Origin: Muricea muricata | Taxonomy: Eukaryota; Cnidaria; Anthozoa; Malacalcyonacea; Plexauridae | NCBI GenBank assembly: GCA_963855995.1 | Contig: OY979716.1 | Coordinates: 41,501,818-41,565,817 of the forward strand | Direction: 5' to 3' | Length of the DNA stretch: 64,000 nt | Shown: in pieces, positions 33,598-46,759 of the stretch | Layout: the number at the start of each line of letters is the position of its first letter | Numbering within the stretch: position 1 is the first letter of the stretch | The notes under the pieces: generated by a model | Databases searched by the model: none | Told to the model about the DNA's origin: nothing | Seen by the model: the letters and a program-made list of their open reading frames with translations, nothing else | Position numbers and translations under genes: made by a program

Positions 33598-33788
33598 TAA
33601 CCTTATACTATACAGCATGCCTAATTTGTGTCATTATTTAATACAGTTGTTCCCTATAAAACCACCCCAAACCCGGACCAACCCTCCACCACCACCCCAC
33701 AAAACCCCGACCAACTCCCACCACTACCCTACGGAACCTTGACCAAATTCCCTTATTTATTCAGAGCAATTCTGATGACGATGAAGCC

Positions 33789-36700
33789 TTGATTGCTAGA
33801 TTGTTTCATGAGGCTGAGATAACAGAGGAATTCAACTTCGATGACAGCATCCAACTAGAAAAAATCAACTTTGACAAACTCCTTGGCATGCACATAGATT
33901 TAATGACTGATGGCAACCTACCAAATGACACAAACAACCCAGAGGAAACAACCCATAGATACAAAACAACAGGCAAATACAATTAACACAAATAACAACT
34001 TTGATACACTAACATGTAATGAACTGATAGACAATACCACACTAGACATGCATGAACAGAATGGCAACACTGTACATACAGACCAACAGATTCCCTTGAC
34101 TTCCAGCACAAATGACCCACATACACATATCAACAACAACAAAATCATCCCAACTTGATACCACAACGAAACACAGACAATCCCCTCCCCAACACACACG
34201 GCAAAGATGACTTCTTCAACATACCATCTAACCTAGTAACCTCTTTTAAAATAATTTATGCACTAAAATTGAAATTGAACAAACTACAAACGAACCTGAA
34301 GTTGTCTTCAAGAACATGAAACAGCCAAAACATTGCCCCATGGACTAAGAATAAAACTTACACCTAAATTCTACCTGGACAAAGGACTCAGTGATCGCTG
34401 GGAGAACACTCTGACAGAAGCCTCCTTCAAACTACTGAACATCACTATTGACCACTACAAACGCTGCTTTAATGACTCAAAGCACAAATTTCAACACAGG
34501 ACACAACAACCTAAATTAAAATGCAATGAAGACATGGCACAACAAATTATCGAGAAAACAGATTCACTATTTCTCAAATACACAGAACGAGCACTGATCA
34601 ATGCACAGAAAAAAACTACAAAATGCATAAAAAGAATTAACAATAGACAACCAAAACACACCATAAGAATCCAAAACCAATAAGGACACATCAAACCCAC
34701 AATAACTACTTATAACCTAAAGACACCAACCTTCCCCAACAGCACCATGAAATCTACAGTAGATTTGGGCACACCATTATCAAGAGGCGCACAACTTCCA
34801 CCACCCACAAATAGGCACACACATGCTCCCACTATAGATTCCGGTCAACTACTTATCCACAACAAACAACAACATATGGCGAGCACATCTACACCTACAA
34901 CACAACAGGTTTCACTTACACCACTAATGCAAATCAACACAACTCATCAGATGACACAATTAAACACAGGTCTGAACACACCTACACATATGTCGAAATT
35001 ATGCATACCTCCCCTCCCACATGAACCAGGAACCCTCTGCCCCACAGCTTAACCTCACAGCAAAACAACTCTAGAACACAGGCACACTTAACATTAGCAC
35101 ACAAACATAATACACCCACTAACAGATCTATGAATAATATATCACCACAAGTCACACATAACATACAGTCACAAATACAAAATTTTTTCAATCACAAAGC
35201 ACCCAAGCACAAGTAGTGACACAGATCACTAATAATAACACTACCTACACCCACCCCAATAACTACAACAAAAGAACAATGCTAACTTTTACTAAATCCC
35301 GACGTAACAATAACAACAGATTTCTTAGCAAAAACAAAATACACAAAAAATACACCACAACATACAAAATACAACAATCATTAATCTAATGAAAGACTCT
35401 CCCCCCCATACAGTAACAGCACTATCCAAAGGACTCAACTATATCCCCACCCCTAAACCAGCTCCATACAACAACATTCATAAATCCTTCCTAAAATACA
35501 GAAGACATATGTACAACAAATATCTTTACGGACACACCACAAGAATACGAAACACCCATTCAAACTCCCCACAAACTTTACAGTACCAATACCAGACAAT
35601 AGCAACCTTCAGGAATATATCTCTAATGTTTATTATGACATCAAGACTAATTATCCGATGACTACCAACCCCCACGTTCCAACATTACAAAACAAGAAAT
35701 ACAATCACTACATCAGCTCAAAACAGATAATGATTTGTTAGTCAAACCAGCAGATAAAGGTGGGGCTATTGTCATTTGGCCTGAGGACTCTTATCTGAAG
35801 GAAGCATATAGACAGTTAAATGATTCAAATTATTACCAAAAGATCCAACAGGATCCAGCCCCAGATATATTAGAAGATACAAAAAAAACTAGCCTACAAC
35901 CTTCACAAGTCTAAGATAATAGATAACATGACCAAAAATCCACAAACAGAATGTTCCAGGCAGACCCATTATTTCTGGTTGTGGGGGTCCCACAACAAAA
36001 TTATATCAATTTGCAGATCACTTTTTCAAACCACTCCTTAATCACATCCCAGCATATATACAGAACACAGCACATTTCCTCCACAGAATCTTCTCACTTA
36101 ATCAGAATTTACCTGAAAACATTGTACTAATCACCATTGACGTTAAAAGCCTTAACACCAACATACCAAATGACCAGGGCATCCAGGCCTGCTTAGATAT
36201 GTTAAAAGAACACAGCACATTAACATCAGAATTGGAACAGTACATAATTGAATTACTAACACATATATTGACTAAAAACGCCTTCACATTTAACAATGAA
36301 CACTTTGTACAAATTCATGGTACTGCCATGGGGTCACCTATGACTCCAACCCATGCAAACATCTTCATGGGAAGACTAGAAAGGGAACTTCTTTTGAAAG
36401 CTCCCAATGGCCTTGTACCTATTGAATGGGTAAGGTTCATTGATGACATATTTGCAATATGGACCCATGGCATTAAAAAACTACAACAATTTCTAACATA
36501 CATTAATAAGTTCCACCCAACAATTAAATTGATTGTACATACTCACATAAAACTGTTAATTTCCTGGATACAACGATCTACATTAACCCAAACAACAAAT
36601 TTGAATCAGACTTATATATCAAACCGACAGACAGAACACTACTATTGCACAATAACTCTTTCCATCCCCAATCATGCAAAAACTCAATAATTTACAGCCA

Positions 36701-37085
36701 GGCATTAAGATACAGATGCATAATAAGTGATAACAGTAAACTCCATGAAAGACTTAACCACCTACTTGTGGCACTCATTCATCAGGGATATAAATATGAT
36801 ACTATAGTAACAGCTTTCAACAATGTATTGGAACACAACACACAAGACAAACTACTTAGTATGCAAACAACCCACAAAACAAACAACAGACCTATCTTCC
36901 CCATAATATACAACAACAACACCAAATACATTGCACACATACTAAGAAAACACTGGACTCTAATTCTAAATGACCCTAAACTACAGATCCTCTGGCCAGA
37001 ACCACCTGTTGTAGCATACAAAAAGAACAAAACTCTTAAACACACATTAGTATCAACAAAACTTAGGACAGATTACTCTTCTTAA
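33789..37085 (+). pseudogene. Penelope-like reverse transcriptase, right copy
   Basis: The 5' part encodes an acidic leader (MIARLFHEAEITEEFNFDDS) and, from 34333, LRIKLTPKFYLDKGLSDRW. FLKYRRHMYNKYLYGHTT follows at 35480. The RT core is spread over frames up to 36200 and then open: FTFNNEHFVQIHGTAMGSPM, WVRFIDDIFAIWTHG, and finally RPIFPIIYNNNTKYIAHILR and WPEPPVVAYKKNKTLKHTL. Stops at 35661, between 35700 and 36190, and near 36690 show decay. It lacks the leucine-run microsatellite of the left copy. No GIY-YIG domain follows, so an endonuclease-less or truncated PLE is indicated. Confidence 0.72.
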
Positions 37086-37171
37086 CATGACCTTCTTGTT
37101 TCCCATACATGAACAGACCAATCTATTAAGACAAACCTAAACAAGCAAACACCAATCACATTAATTATGTG

Positions 37172-38450
<1,279 letters not shown>

Positions 38451-38744
38451 CCCCCCCACCACTAGGAAGTGGATGAGAAAAACCACCTGCCATGACCCAC
38501 CAATCAGAACAATATGCATCACTACCAACTTTGATAACACAACCATTATGTATGTCTCGACTGCACATGGATTAAGAAGTGGATGAGATAAACTATAAGT
38601 CACAATGATTTTTCAAATAGAGTGAAATGTTTTTTTATTTGGAATACTTTTACACATATATATCTATACTTAATCATAGCTGAACACTTTATTAGGAATA
38701 TTCGACCACATACATTACACATATTTATCAATATCATGCTGATA

Positions 38745-38965
38745 CTTGTATGTCCTTACAGTATATTACCTTGGAAATAGGATCAGCTAACTTGCCCTGT
38801 TGACATACACAACACCACCTTACCCTGGAGTTTCCAGTGATCATATTATTTTGATATTCAGTACATACTCTATTAACGTTATTTAAATCAGATTTACTAT
38901 TCTACAAGTGTTGTATATAAATAATATTGACTATTCTATTAATGTTGTATACAATTGAAAATTAC
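38745..38965 (+). repeat. pLTR repeat, copy 3 (right arm)
   Basis: This is an inverted copy of 28570-28797, with CCACCTTACCCTGGAGTTTC and ATTAATGTTGTATACAATTG. It is somewhat more diverged and partly shortened. Confidence 0.8.
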
Positions 38966-39633
38966 TATCCTATTAATATTTTATATAATTGAGATCGACC
39001 GTGCTAAAAACGTTGTACATAAATTAGATTGACTAATTACCAGCACATTATACTGACTAAATTTTTCAAGAATATAGATCTATCTGGCTTATTCTTCACT
39101 CAGCGTATTGTCAGTTTTCCCTCCTCGCAGCCTTCCTGTATCCTGCCTGTTGTATTGAACATGACATCCTCATTTCTCTTTGCAATTATTATACTTTGTC
39201 TATAACATTTACAACTTAGTACAAACTTAATATCTTGAAACAACATCTGTGAAAGCTTACCTTACATGAAGTCCCTCAAAATTTACAACAAACATATCCC
39301 TAACTATCATTGACTGACACCCACACTATCCCATACTAACCCTCATCCTTTACATCACAATTACGCATGTGCACAACCCACAGACATGCAATTTATTCAG
39401 ACGCTTAAAGCCCCTTCTCCCCTTTTGCTCTCGTCTTTCACAACACGAACACAGTGAAAAATTTTTGAGATTTTGAAAACCAGATTTGCCATGGCCCAAC
39501 ATATTGGCTTGTCGAAAATCAACAACACATTTGGTATGCTATCTTCTTATTTGATACATTACTGTTTATTATTTTTTGTTATTTATCTATCTTGTATTTC
39601 GTTCCTCTATCTTTCTAAACACGTGCCAACCCC

Positions 39634-39686
39634 TATTCCCCGCTGACGAGTCCATGAAGGACGAAACGCCGCATACGGGGATATCT
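39634..39686 (+). ncRNA. Hammerhead ribozyme, right Penelope arm
   Basis: The core CTGACGAG (39643-39650) is followed by stem II TCC ATGA AGGA and CGAAAC (39662-39667). The outer stem pairs TATTCCCCG before the core with CGGGGATATC after it. The bases before CGGGG are ATA, which fits a UH cleavage site, so this copy could still cleave. Helix III is extremely short, as known for minimal Penelope hammerheads. Confidence 0.85.
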
Positions 39687-40124
39687 GCTTTACACACATG
39701 AAAATTCCTTCTTTCTTTCCTTTTACTAACTTTTTACATATCTCCTACTAGCTTTTTTGTATAACAGACCAGTATATGTCTTGTCCTGTCCGCATTTCGT
39801 GTTTAATAGACTACATGAGGTCTAGCTATTTTTTACTCATTACATACTCGTTGTTACTGTTGTGACAAAATTTTGCCCATTTTACTTTATACCATTACAG
39901 TTTCTATTACCTATTTAAGTATTTCCATTTCTAGATATTGTTTTTTACTCTCCCTGTCTCATATATTTACTTTTAGTCACTCTGGCCTGACCTGCCTTCA
40001 TGCTATATCATATTTCATATTACACCTACACTACCCCTTTATGAACAAAGGGACTGTTGTTACAGAATATTATTTTATTTTGCTAGACACCAATATGGTT
40101 CCTATTACCTATTACTTAGCAAAA

Positions 40125-40243
40125 TTTGGTATTTTGCGACTTATTTTCGCTAATAATGTCGCGACAAAAAAGCGATAACACTGATCTCAAAAAATAATAA
40201 ATAGCATATATAATCAACATATATAATTTGATTTGATAGATTT
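40125..40243 (+). repeat. Right flanking direct repeat of the Penelope pair
   Basis: This is the counterpart of 27282-27401, retaining CpG at TTTTGCGACTTATTTTCGC and ATGTCGCGAC. It leads directly into the palindromic MITE at 40246. Confidence 0.85.
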
Positions 40244-40245
40244 AA

Positions 40246-40460
40246 GTATATAATTTGGTTTGGTAGATTTGAGTGCACCGGTGAGTGCACCCATCCCAAG
40301 TCCTTTTCTGCGAGGAATCTACCGTGATGACATCAAAACTATTGCTTTAAAGCCCTACGTCACGGTAGATTTGGCCGCCAACTGATGCACTCATGCAGAT
40401 TGCAGGTGTTTGCACTGATTCACCGGTGCACTTTCAATCTACCAAAACAAATTATATATA
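40246..40460. mobile_element. Palindromic MITE with an inner palindrome
   Basis: TTGGTTTGGTAGATTTGAG and GTGCACCGGTGA at the left are mirrored by TCACCGGTGCAC and TTTCAATCTACCAAAACAAA at the right. Inside, ATCTACCGTGATGAC and GTCACGGTAGAT form a second inverted pair. There is no coding sequence. Its left end also occurs at about 27380-27400, next to the other flank of the Penelope pair. Confidence 0.8.
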
Positions 40461-40469
40461 TTCAGTTGT

Positions 40470-41750
40470 TTTACGAAGCCACCCACGTTTTACAAAATTA
40501 TGGCGAATAGAAAAGATATGAAAATGATTTCAATTTTCCCTCTTTGCTTCGACAAGAGGAATCAATGGAAATTAAACAAACACGAGCGGATTGTGAGATG
40601 AAAGTTGCCCATTTTATTGTGACGTCCAAAGCTGGGAATCCATTTTCCAAAGGGAAAAGAGGAAGAGATGTTTTGGCTGAGCTGTTAATTCCAGCCCATA
40701 TTACTGAAAAGTGGTAGTCTGGAGAGTTAAGGGCCCTGAAGTAAGCATGCATATTTTAAAATTTGCACTGTAATATCTATTGTTTGGGTAGTTGAATCTA
40801 GATATAAAGTATAAATTGTCCTGTATAATAAAGTATAAAATTATATCGTACGTGCAATTGTACATTTAATACTTGTATACTAATATATCTATATATTAAT
40901 AATATTAAATTAATATTATAAGTAAATAATTAACATAATTTGGGAGGATATTACCTTGGACGCTCAGATCATTTTTAATAAAAAATAAGTTACAACGTTT
41001 TGACAAAGCTATCTCGTCATTTTCAAGTCGAATTAAAAATACTGAAGTAAAAACAGCCTCATTTATATGATCTAAGATAAAAGTTTACATACAATTAGAA
41101 ATCTAATTAAAGTCAGATAATTAAAACAATACTTCTATTGTCCTTAGACAAAAAAGTTTTGCGCTAATCCCTAATATAAAACATTCAAATTTGTTTCTAC
41201 ATTTGCATAATATCTCAAATTAATATAATTGTAGAAAATTAATCAGCATCCTCTTATCCAGTTTCTGTTAGCCAATTAAATTTTACATGAGAACATATTG
41301 ACCAATCACAAACAGATACGAAGTAAACAGAAAGGAAGTTGATCAATTTTTCATCAAGTGAACTGATCAATTTGACAAAATAAATGGATACAATATTTTA
41401 TCAACACTTCCATTTCAACAACAGTATTAAATTAATCATATCTGGATATGCTTGTGCATGCCTTATTAGAAAGTGGATTTAGCCTAAGTATATTATGTAT
41501 AAACATTAGTGACAAGTGTTACTTTTACATGTCGTTTATTGGTGATATACAAGGTACAGTGTTGGCATCGGTCGGTTGACATGGCCATCAGTCGTGCTTA
41601 CTAATTCTGTTTAATTAAGTAATTCTGTTTAGTTTATTACCATAAACTAAATCAGCCATCAGCTACCTAATATACTTGCTATCGACTGTTTACTGAATAT
41701 TTTCTATAATCCAATGATATTTCTAACAAATTTCATACTTCTAAAGTGAA
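40470..41750. other. Region without a supported gene
   Basis: A short plus-strand frame at 40568-40717 (MEIKQTRADCEMKVAHF, KGKRGRDVLAELLIP) looks protein-like but I do not recognise it. It is too short to call. The rest is AT-rich non-coding sequence. Confidence 0.4.
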
Positions 41751-41753
41751 AAA

Positions 41754-42540
41754 ATGAGTGCCACTCGAAGTCAAACTTTGAAAGGCAAAATGGCGACGGA
41801 AAGTGAAGACATCAAAATGCATTTATTTAAACTTTTCTCCACTGACTGGAATCTGATATCTAAGATTGCCGAAACGTTATCCAGCACAATTGTGGATTTC
41901 TGTTGTAACAGAAAAACTTGTCAAAGACAAAAAGATCATTGAAGCCGTTATAAATAAAATGAGCGAGTCAGTTAAAACAAGAAGTCTATAAAAGCTTATC
42001 TTGTGACCATAAACAACTGAAGGATAACAATGCTGAACTTAACATCCAACTTAAAGAGAGATATACAATCTTGAAGTAAATCGGCTTAAACAGATTGATG
42101 AATTACACAATATCAACCAGTACGTGCAGAGAAATTGTATACTTATACACGGTGTTACTGAAGTTACAGGGGAAGATACCGATAACATCGCTGTGAACAA
42201 ATTTAACACAAAGTTGAATATACCAATAAACAAATCAGACTTGGATAGATCACACAGACTAAACACAAAAAACGGAAACAAAATCGGCCTCGACCCATCG
42301 TTGTAAAATTTAGTTCCTACAACAAGAAAGCTAAAGTATTTAAAGGCAATTAAAGGGATCTGGAATCAGCCTATCTGAAAGTCTAACTGCCCACAGACAG
42401 CAATTATTGTATATTGTCCACAAACATCCAGCAGTAACAACTACATGGACTTGAGATGGCAGAATTATATGTCTTCTAAATGGAAGTCAAAACAAAATTA
42501 CAAAGGATCTAGTCAAGCTCTCTTCAACCAAGTAATTTCA
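41754..42540 (+). pseudogene. LINE ORF1-type protein, frameshifted
   Basis: The start MSATRSQTLKGKMATESEDI leads to a helical segment. After frame changes come VNRLKQIDELHNINQYVQRN and CILIHGVTEVTGEDTDNI, then LNIPINKSDLDRSHRLNTKN, KKAKVFK, GSGISLSESLTAHRQQLL and GRIICLLNGSQNKI. The order (coiled coil, RN-C-hGv.E, DR-HRLG, ISESLT-RR-LL) is that of ORF1 RNA-binding proteins of L1-like and related non-LTR elements. These bind the element's RNA in cytoplasmic particles. A TGA and several frameshifts disable it. No ORF2 follows, and the next feature is a gypsy element. Confidence 0.65.
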
Positions 42541-42854
42541 CAAAGAGGTATCCAAATTCCATATCAGTATATTTTCCTTTTTTTTCCCAGGGACTAAAAT
42601 TGTGTGTTTAGGTTAATATAGCTATAATCATCTATTTCCCTCAAGTTATTGATCATCGACCTTTAAAATGAAATCTTCATGATATTATTGTAGTGTCTAG
42701 TTATGAGTTATGGATAGAGAGAGGGGACTGGAGGAAAAACCAAGATGGCGGATTGAAAGCACATGTTTGTAAATACTTGCTGTAGAGTTTTAAGCAATTA
42801 ATACAATATAAAATTGGCGACGAGTGATTTATTTGATGCGAAGGATGTACGGCT

Positions 42855-43871
42855 ACTTCTTTACCAGAATTTCCGCCTTTCGATGTAAGTCTGGACCCTT
42901 CATCACTGGGATTACAATGGGAAAAGTGGACAACTCATCTGGAAAATTTGTTTGTAGCCTTAGCTATCGAAGATAAGAAACGACAGAAGGCTCTTCTATT
43001 GCATTACGGTGGGTCACAGTTAAGTGATACTTTTTATACACTTGAGACTGAAGAAGATGTAGAATATCAACAGGTAAAAGCTAAATTGAATATGTATTTT
43101 GAGCCAAAAATCAACATTACTTTCGAGACATATAGCTTTAGACAATTAACTCAAGCAGAAGATGAGCCTATCGATAAGTTTGTCACAAGACTTTGAGAGG
43201 CTGCTAGTCGATGCCAGTTTCATGATACTGCACGAGAAATTAAAGATCAAGTGGTACAGAAATGTACTTCAGATCGACTGAGACGGAAGGCACTAAGGGA
43301 AGATCTAACTTTGGATAATTTACTGAAGGTGGCTTGAGCAATGGAGTTGGCAGATCACCAGGCAATGGCAATGGAAGGTGAATTGGAGGTTCTAAAGGTT
43401 CGTCAACATGATCCGGTTGTGAATTCAGAGAACCAGGAGGAATCAAAACAAAAGGTCGTTGACAAGAAATGCTATAGTTGTGGTGGGTTGTGGCCCCATT
43501 TGGATGGAAGGTGTTCATGTCCAGCTTTTGGTGTAGACTGTCGGAAATGTGGTGTCAAGAACCATTTTGCATGGGTATGTAAATCCAAGAAGAAAGTTAG
43601 ACACATTGTTGAATCAAGTGATATTGACACATGATGACAGCTATCAGGTTTCATCAGTGAAAAGTAACAAGAAATACAGCAGTCATGTAACAGTTAGAGT
43701 TGACAATCATCCGGTTCGTTTTCAAGTCGACTCTGGTGCAGATGTCAATATTATGGATGAAAAGACATTTTCTTATATTAAGTCCCGTGTTAAGTTATCA
43801 AAATGTAAAGCTCGACTCTATGCGTTTGGCTCCAGATCACCTTTGCGATTGTTAGGAAAATTTACTGCTAC
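42855..43871 (+). pseudogene. gypsy gag and aspartic protease
   Basis: gag begins SLPEFPPFDVSLDPSSLG and contains LQWEKWTTHLENLFVALAIE, with a TGA at 43194. The nucleocapsid part has two zinc knuckles of CxxC type (CYSCGGLWPHLDGRCSCPAF and CRKCGVKNHFAWVC). A frameshift leads to the protease with FQVDSGADVNIMDEKTF, where DSGA is the catalytic Asp motif, and LLGKFTATLA. The Harbinger insertion follows at once. The protease would cleave the gag-pol polyprotein in the particle. Confidence 0.75.
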
Positions 43872-43904
43872 ATTAGCTGAATTCATATTAGATGACGGAT
43901 TTCC

Positions 43905-44095
43905 GTCTAAGACGAGAAACTCGTCTAAGACGAGAAACTCGTCTAAGACGAGAAACTCGTCTAAGACGAGAAACTCGTCTAGATATAAAGTCGGCAAACG
44001 ACAGGTTTTCCGTCTCAACTTTTCCGTCTAACTTTCCCGTCTGGACGACCGGAAAGTTAGACGAGTTTCTCGTCTTAGACGGAAAACTCGTCCTA
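43905..44095. repeat. Subterminal 18-bp repeats of the Harbinger element
   Basis: GTCTAAGACGAGAAACTC occurs about four times in tandem at 43907-43980, and again inverted around 44063-44095. Related CGTCTGACGG blocks fill the right end (47945-48040). Such subterminal arrays are usual transposase or Myb-protein binding sites; that function is inferred. Confidence 0.8.
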
Positions 44096-44189
44096 AATTT
44101 ATATCAGACGGATAAATTAAGACGGATTTTACCTCGCAATGTGGAAAAGAGACTGGTGACGAGGCTTTCGCAATGCATGCTGGGATACA

Positions 44190-44490
44190 AAATGTCATCC
44201 AAGAATAGAGCACGAGGAAAAAATACTGTAAATACTAAGAAAAAACTGAAAGATTTGCCAAAAAACAAGAGAAACAAAATATGGTCAGACGAAGAAATGA
44301 ACATATATGCTCATGTGTTAGCAAATACGGACACAGCAGAACGTTCTTGGTTATATCAGCTCGAAAATTACGCCTTGAAAAAGCACGCAAGAAAACATGG
44401 GTTACTAATGGCTCAGCTTCTTCTACAACCAAGGCCCCACAATATGAATATGCAACATGCAAATTATAGAAATTCATATTCCCATGATTA
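44190..44490 (+). CDS. Harbinger-associated Myb/SANT-like protein
   Basis: From the ATG at 44190 the frame gives MSSKNRARGKNTVNTKKKLK, then the SANT-like block KIWSDEEMNIYAHVLANTD and SWLYQLENYALKKHARKHG, ending at 44489. Trp-Ser-Asp-Glu-Glu and the spacing to the next aromatic residues fit helix 1 and 2 of a Myb-like domain. In PIF/Harbinger elements such a protein binds the ends and helps nuclear import of the nuclease. At about 100 residues it is short and may continue through an intron. An in-frame extension upstream reads into the 18-bp repeats and is probably not translated. Confidence 0.6.
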
Positions 44491-45107
44491 ACCACTTTCA
44501 AGTGCAGGTAATACATGGAATACTGTTCAAGATACTGGTCAAGATGCACAGGGTGAAAATTATACATATCATCAGCTATAACTGTTAACACTGCACATTT
44601 CTAAATACAGGTTAGTACTGTAAGCTGGGTTTTAAAATTGACATTGGTGTTTTCTTACAAACTTCTTCAGTTGTAATTATTCTTCAGCTCTTCAGTTGTA
44701 ATTATTTTTTTTATTTTGTTTATCCTGTTTCTAAAGAATTAAGAATAAAATATCTTAGAGCTTTGATCTGAGTTTGTTTTGCTCTTGCAAAGACGACATA
44801 ACATATCAAGTACTTTATACAGTAAAACACTTGGTTGAAAAGTTTAATTTATTGAGGTTTTCTATGATTTTTTATGAATGCTTCAATAAACTCAGATTAG
44901 ATTCAGATTTCAACTAATTACCAATTGTCAGATTGCAAAACATCAGATCCAATGCACACATCTAGTGGGAGGGGGGCTACAGAACTTTTATTTACATTAT
45001 TCCCTGCATTAATTTTAGCTCCCAAAAGATGGGGCTACAGCCCAGCCCCCCCCCCCCCCCCATCTCCAATAGGCCAAGGTCATTAAGAGATGTGCAAGGC
45101 CTCAATG

Positions 45108-45271
45108 CAGTGGCAAAGCCAGCCCGACTATTTACTCCTGCTATGTTAATTTTTAGAGTTAATGGTCTGTAGAAACAATCAATTTCTAAAGAAATGAATT
45201 ATGATAGAATTATTGCTAACAATTGAAATTTACATAGCAGGAGTAAAAAATCAGGCTGGCTTCGCTGCCTG
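45108..45271. mobile_element. Small inverted-repeat element (hAT-like ends), 164 bp
   Basis: CAGTGGCAAAGCCAGCCCGA at the left and the complement of CAGGCAGCGAAGCCAGCCTG at the right form the ends. Inner arms ACTCCTGCTATGT and ACATAGCAGGAGT pair exactly. No clear target duplication was found. Confidence 0.75.
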
Positions 45272-45458
45272 GACGAAAGTATGCATCTGAAACCCTGGTA
45301 ATCCTTTCGGTACTGGTGATTTCCTAGTCATAAAGTGACAGATGGTTTAGATTGAGTCACCAAATTCAGAAAAAAGTAATGCAAAGAGTAGTACGAGTTT
45401 ACCTTATCGTGGGTTATTTTAGGATACAATGCCTCCCATCATGTAAAAATGGGGAGCA

Positions 45459-46569
45459 TAACCCATTAAGCTCCAGTGGTCTCCCCTTGATGAGTAAAAT
45501 TGTCTTGCATTAGACAGAGTAAAATTAAAAAGTATGGCGATTTTGTCAACACAGACATCAGTTGCTGGGGGGGGGGGGGAGGGGGGACTGAATTAAAAAC
45601 TATGTTTGTATCAGTTTGTTGTACATATGATGATTTTAAATGGTTTTTGCTGTAATTAAGTTGCTACTTGCAACACAATTACAGATAGAATTGACCCTGT
45701 TTATGTTGTAAGAAAGTTGGTAAGATCCAATATGTGGAAATTGGTAAAGTGATCTGCACCATGCTGGCATCAATGTTTAGTTTTTAATGTCCCATAATGT
45801 CAGTGTGAAATATGAGCACAAGCTGGCCTTTTGCTTCGTCATATCACATAGAACAACTGCGGAAACAGTTTGTTTGAGTACTTCAGTTGGCAGGTACACA
45901 CCCTGAAATTTAGAAACGCTCCCAAAATCTCAGATCCTAGCTAAGACCCTGGATCTTAGTACAAACATCGACAGCGAAGTAGGTGGTACTTCACTTACAA
46001 ATTTATTTTTCTTGTGCACATGTCTAAATGTTCAGACTGCAGGCTAGGGGAGTTGATCTTTTCTGGAAAAACCCTACCTCTTCTGTTGTAGGGTGCAAAG
46101 GCACTTTCAGAGGCAAAAGCACTTATTAGCATTTACCAAATTTGTTCACCTTATTTAGTTGAAAAGACACCCCTCTTGGAGATTTTAAGGGGGCAAATTG
46201 GTTTTTTAAGTATATCGTATGTCAAAACAAATCCTGGAAAGTTCATAGTTAATTTATTAAAGAAGCTATTAATGTGCATAAAATTGTCAGTCATTGGCCA
46301 TAATTCAATAAATGTAAAAGTCTACCCTTGATTGCTCTTTAAGCCATTAAAGTGCAAGATCCCTTGACAAGTAAAATCATTTGGCATTAGATTAGGTGAA
46401 AGAATAAAGTTGGGCTCATTCCTGCTTACAGCCGTGGCAATGAAAGTGTTTCTAAAATATTGTATCACCTCATTTGCTCCCCAGTGAGCCCTACTTTAAT
46501 ATTTTACTCTCTAACACAAGGCGATTTTACTTATGAGGGGGAAAGTTCTAACTGGCACTTAATGGGTTA
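45459..46569. mobile_element. Inverted-repeat element of about 1.1 kb without genes
   Basis: TAACCCATTAAGCTCCAGT at 45459 is mirrored by ACTGGCACTTAATGGGTTA ending at 46569, 17 of 19 matching. A degenerate inner pair (GAGTAAAATTGTCTTGCATT against the region near 46520) supports it. The target duplication is uncertain. Confidence 0.55.
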
Positions 46570-46759
46570 ATTGGTCAATTATAACTTCTTGCAAAGCATT
46601 AATTTTAAAGTAGCTACTAGTATTCTGATAAGAGAAGGTACATTTATGTCTTTTTCAAGATCTCAAGGACCATAACCACTTTGTGACTCTTTCTCGAATC
46701 CTTTCAAAGAGTCTTTTGTCTATTGTTTGCTTTGTTGGTTTTCGAATTAAATGGAGCTT

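Larger units (their letters stand above)
27402..33598 (-). mobile_element. Penelope-like element, left copy (minus strand)
   Basis: The arm runs on the minus strand. It has a terminal repeat region at 27402-28950 carrying a hammerhead ribozyme, a 112-bp tandem array, a short AGCC/ACCC microsatellite at about 30505-30530, then the reverse transcriptase gene. A second partial pLTR lies at 33376-33597. The whole arm mirrors 33599-40124. A hAT element is inserted at 29248-30393. PLEs often carry pLTRs with hammerheads; the pairing with an inverted copy is discussed in the findings. Confidence 0.8.
44600..46650. other. Non-coding interior of the Harbinger element
   Basis: No supported gene. It contains G- and C-runs (45048-45062, 45565-45590), an inverted-repeat element at 45108-45271 and a second one at 45459-46569. 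Confidence 0.55.
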
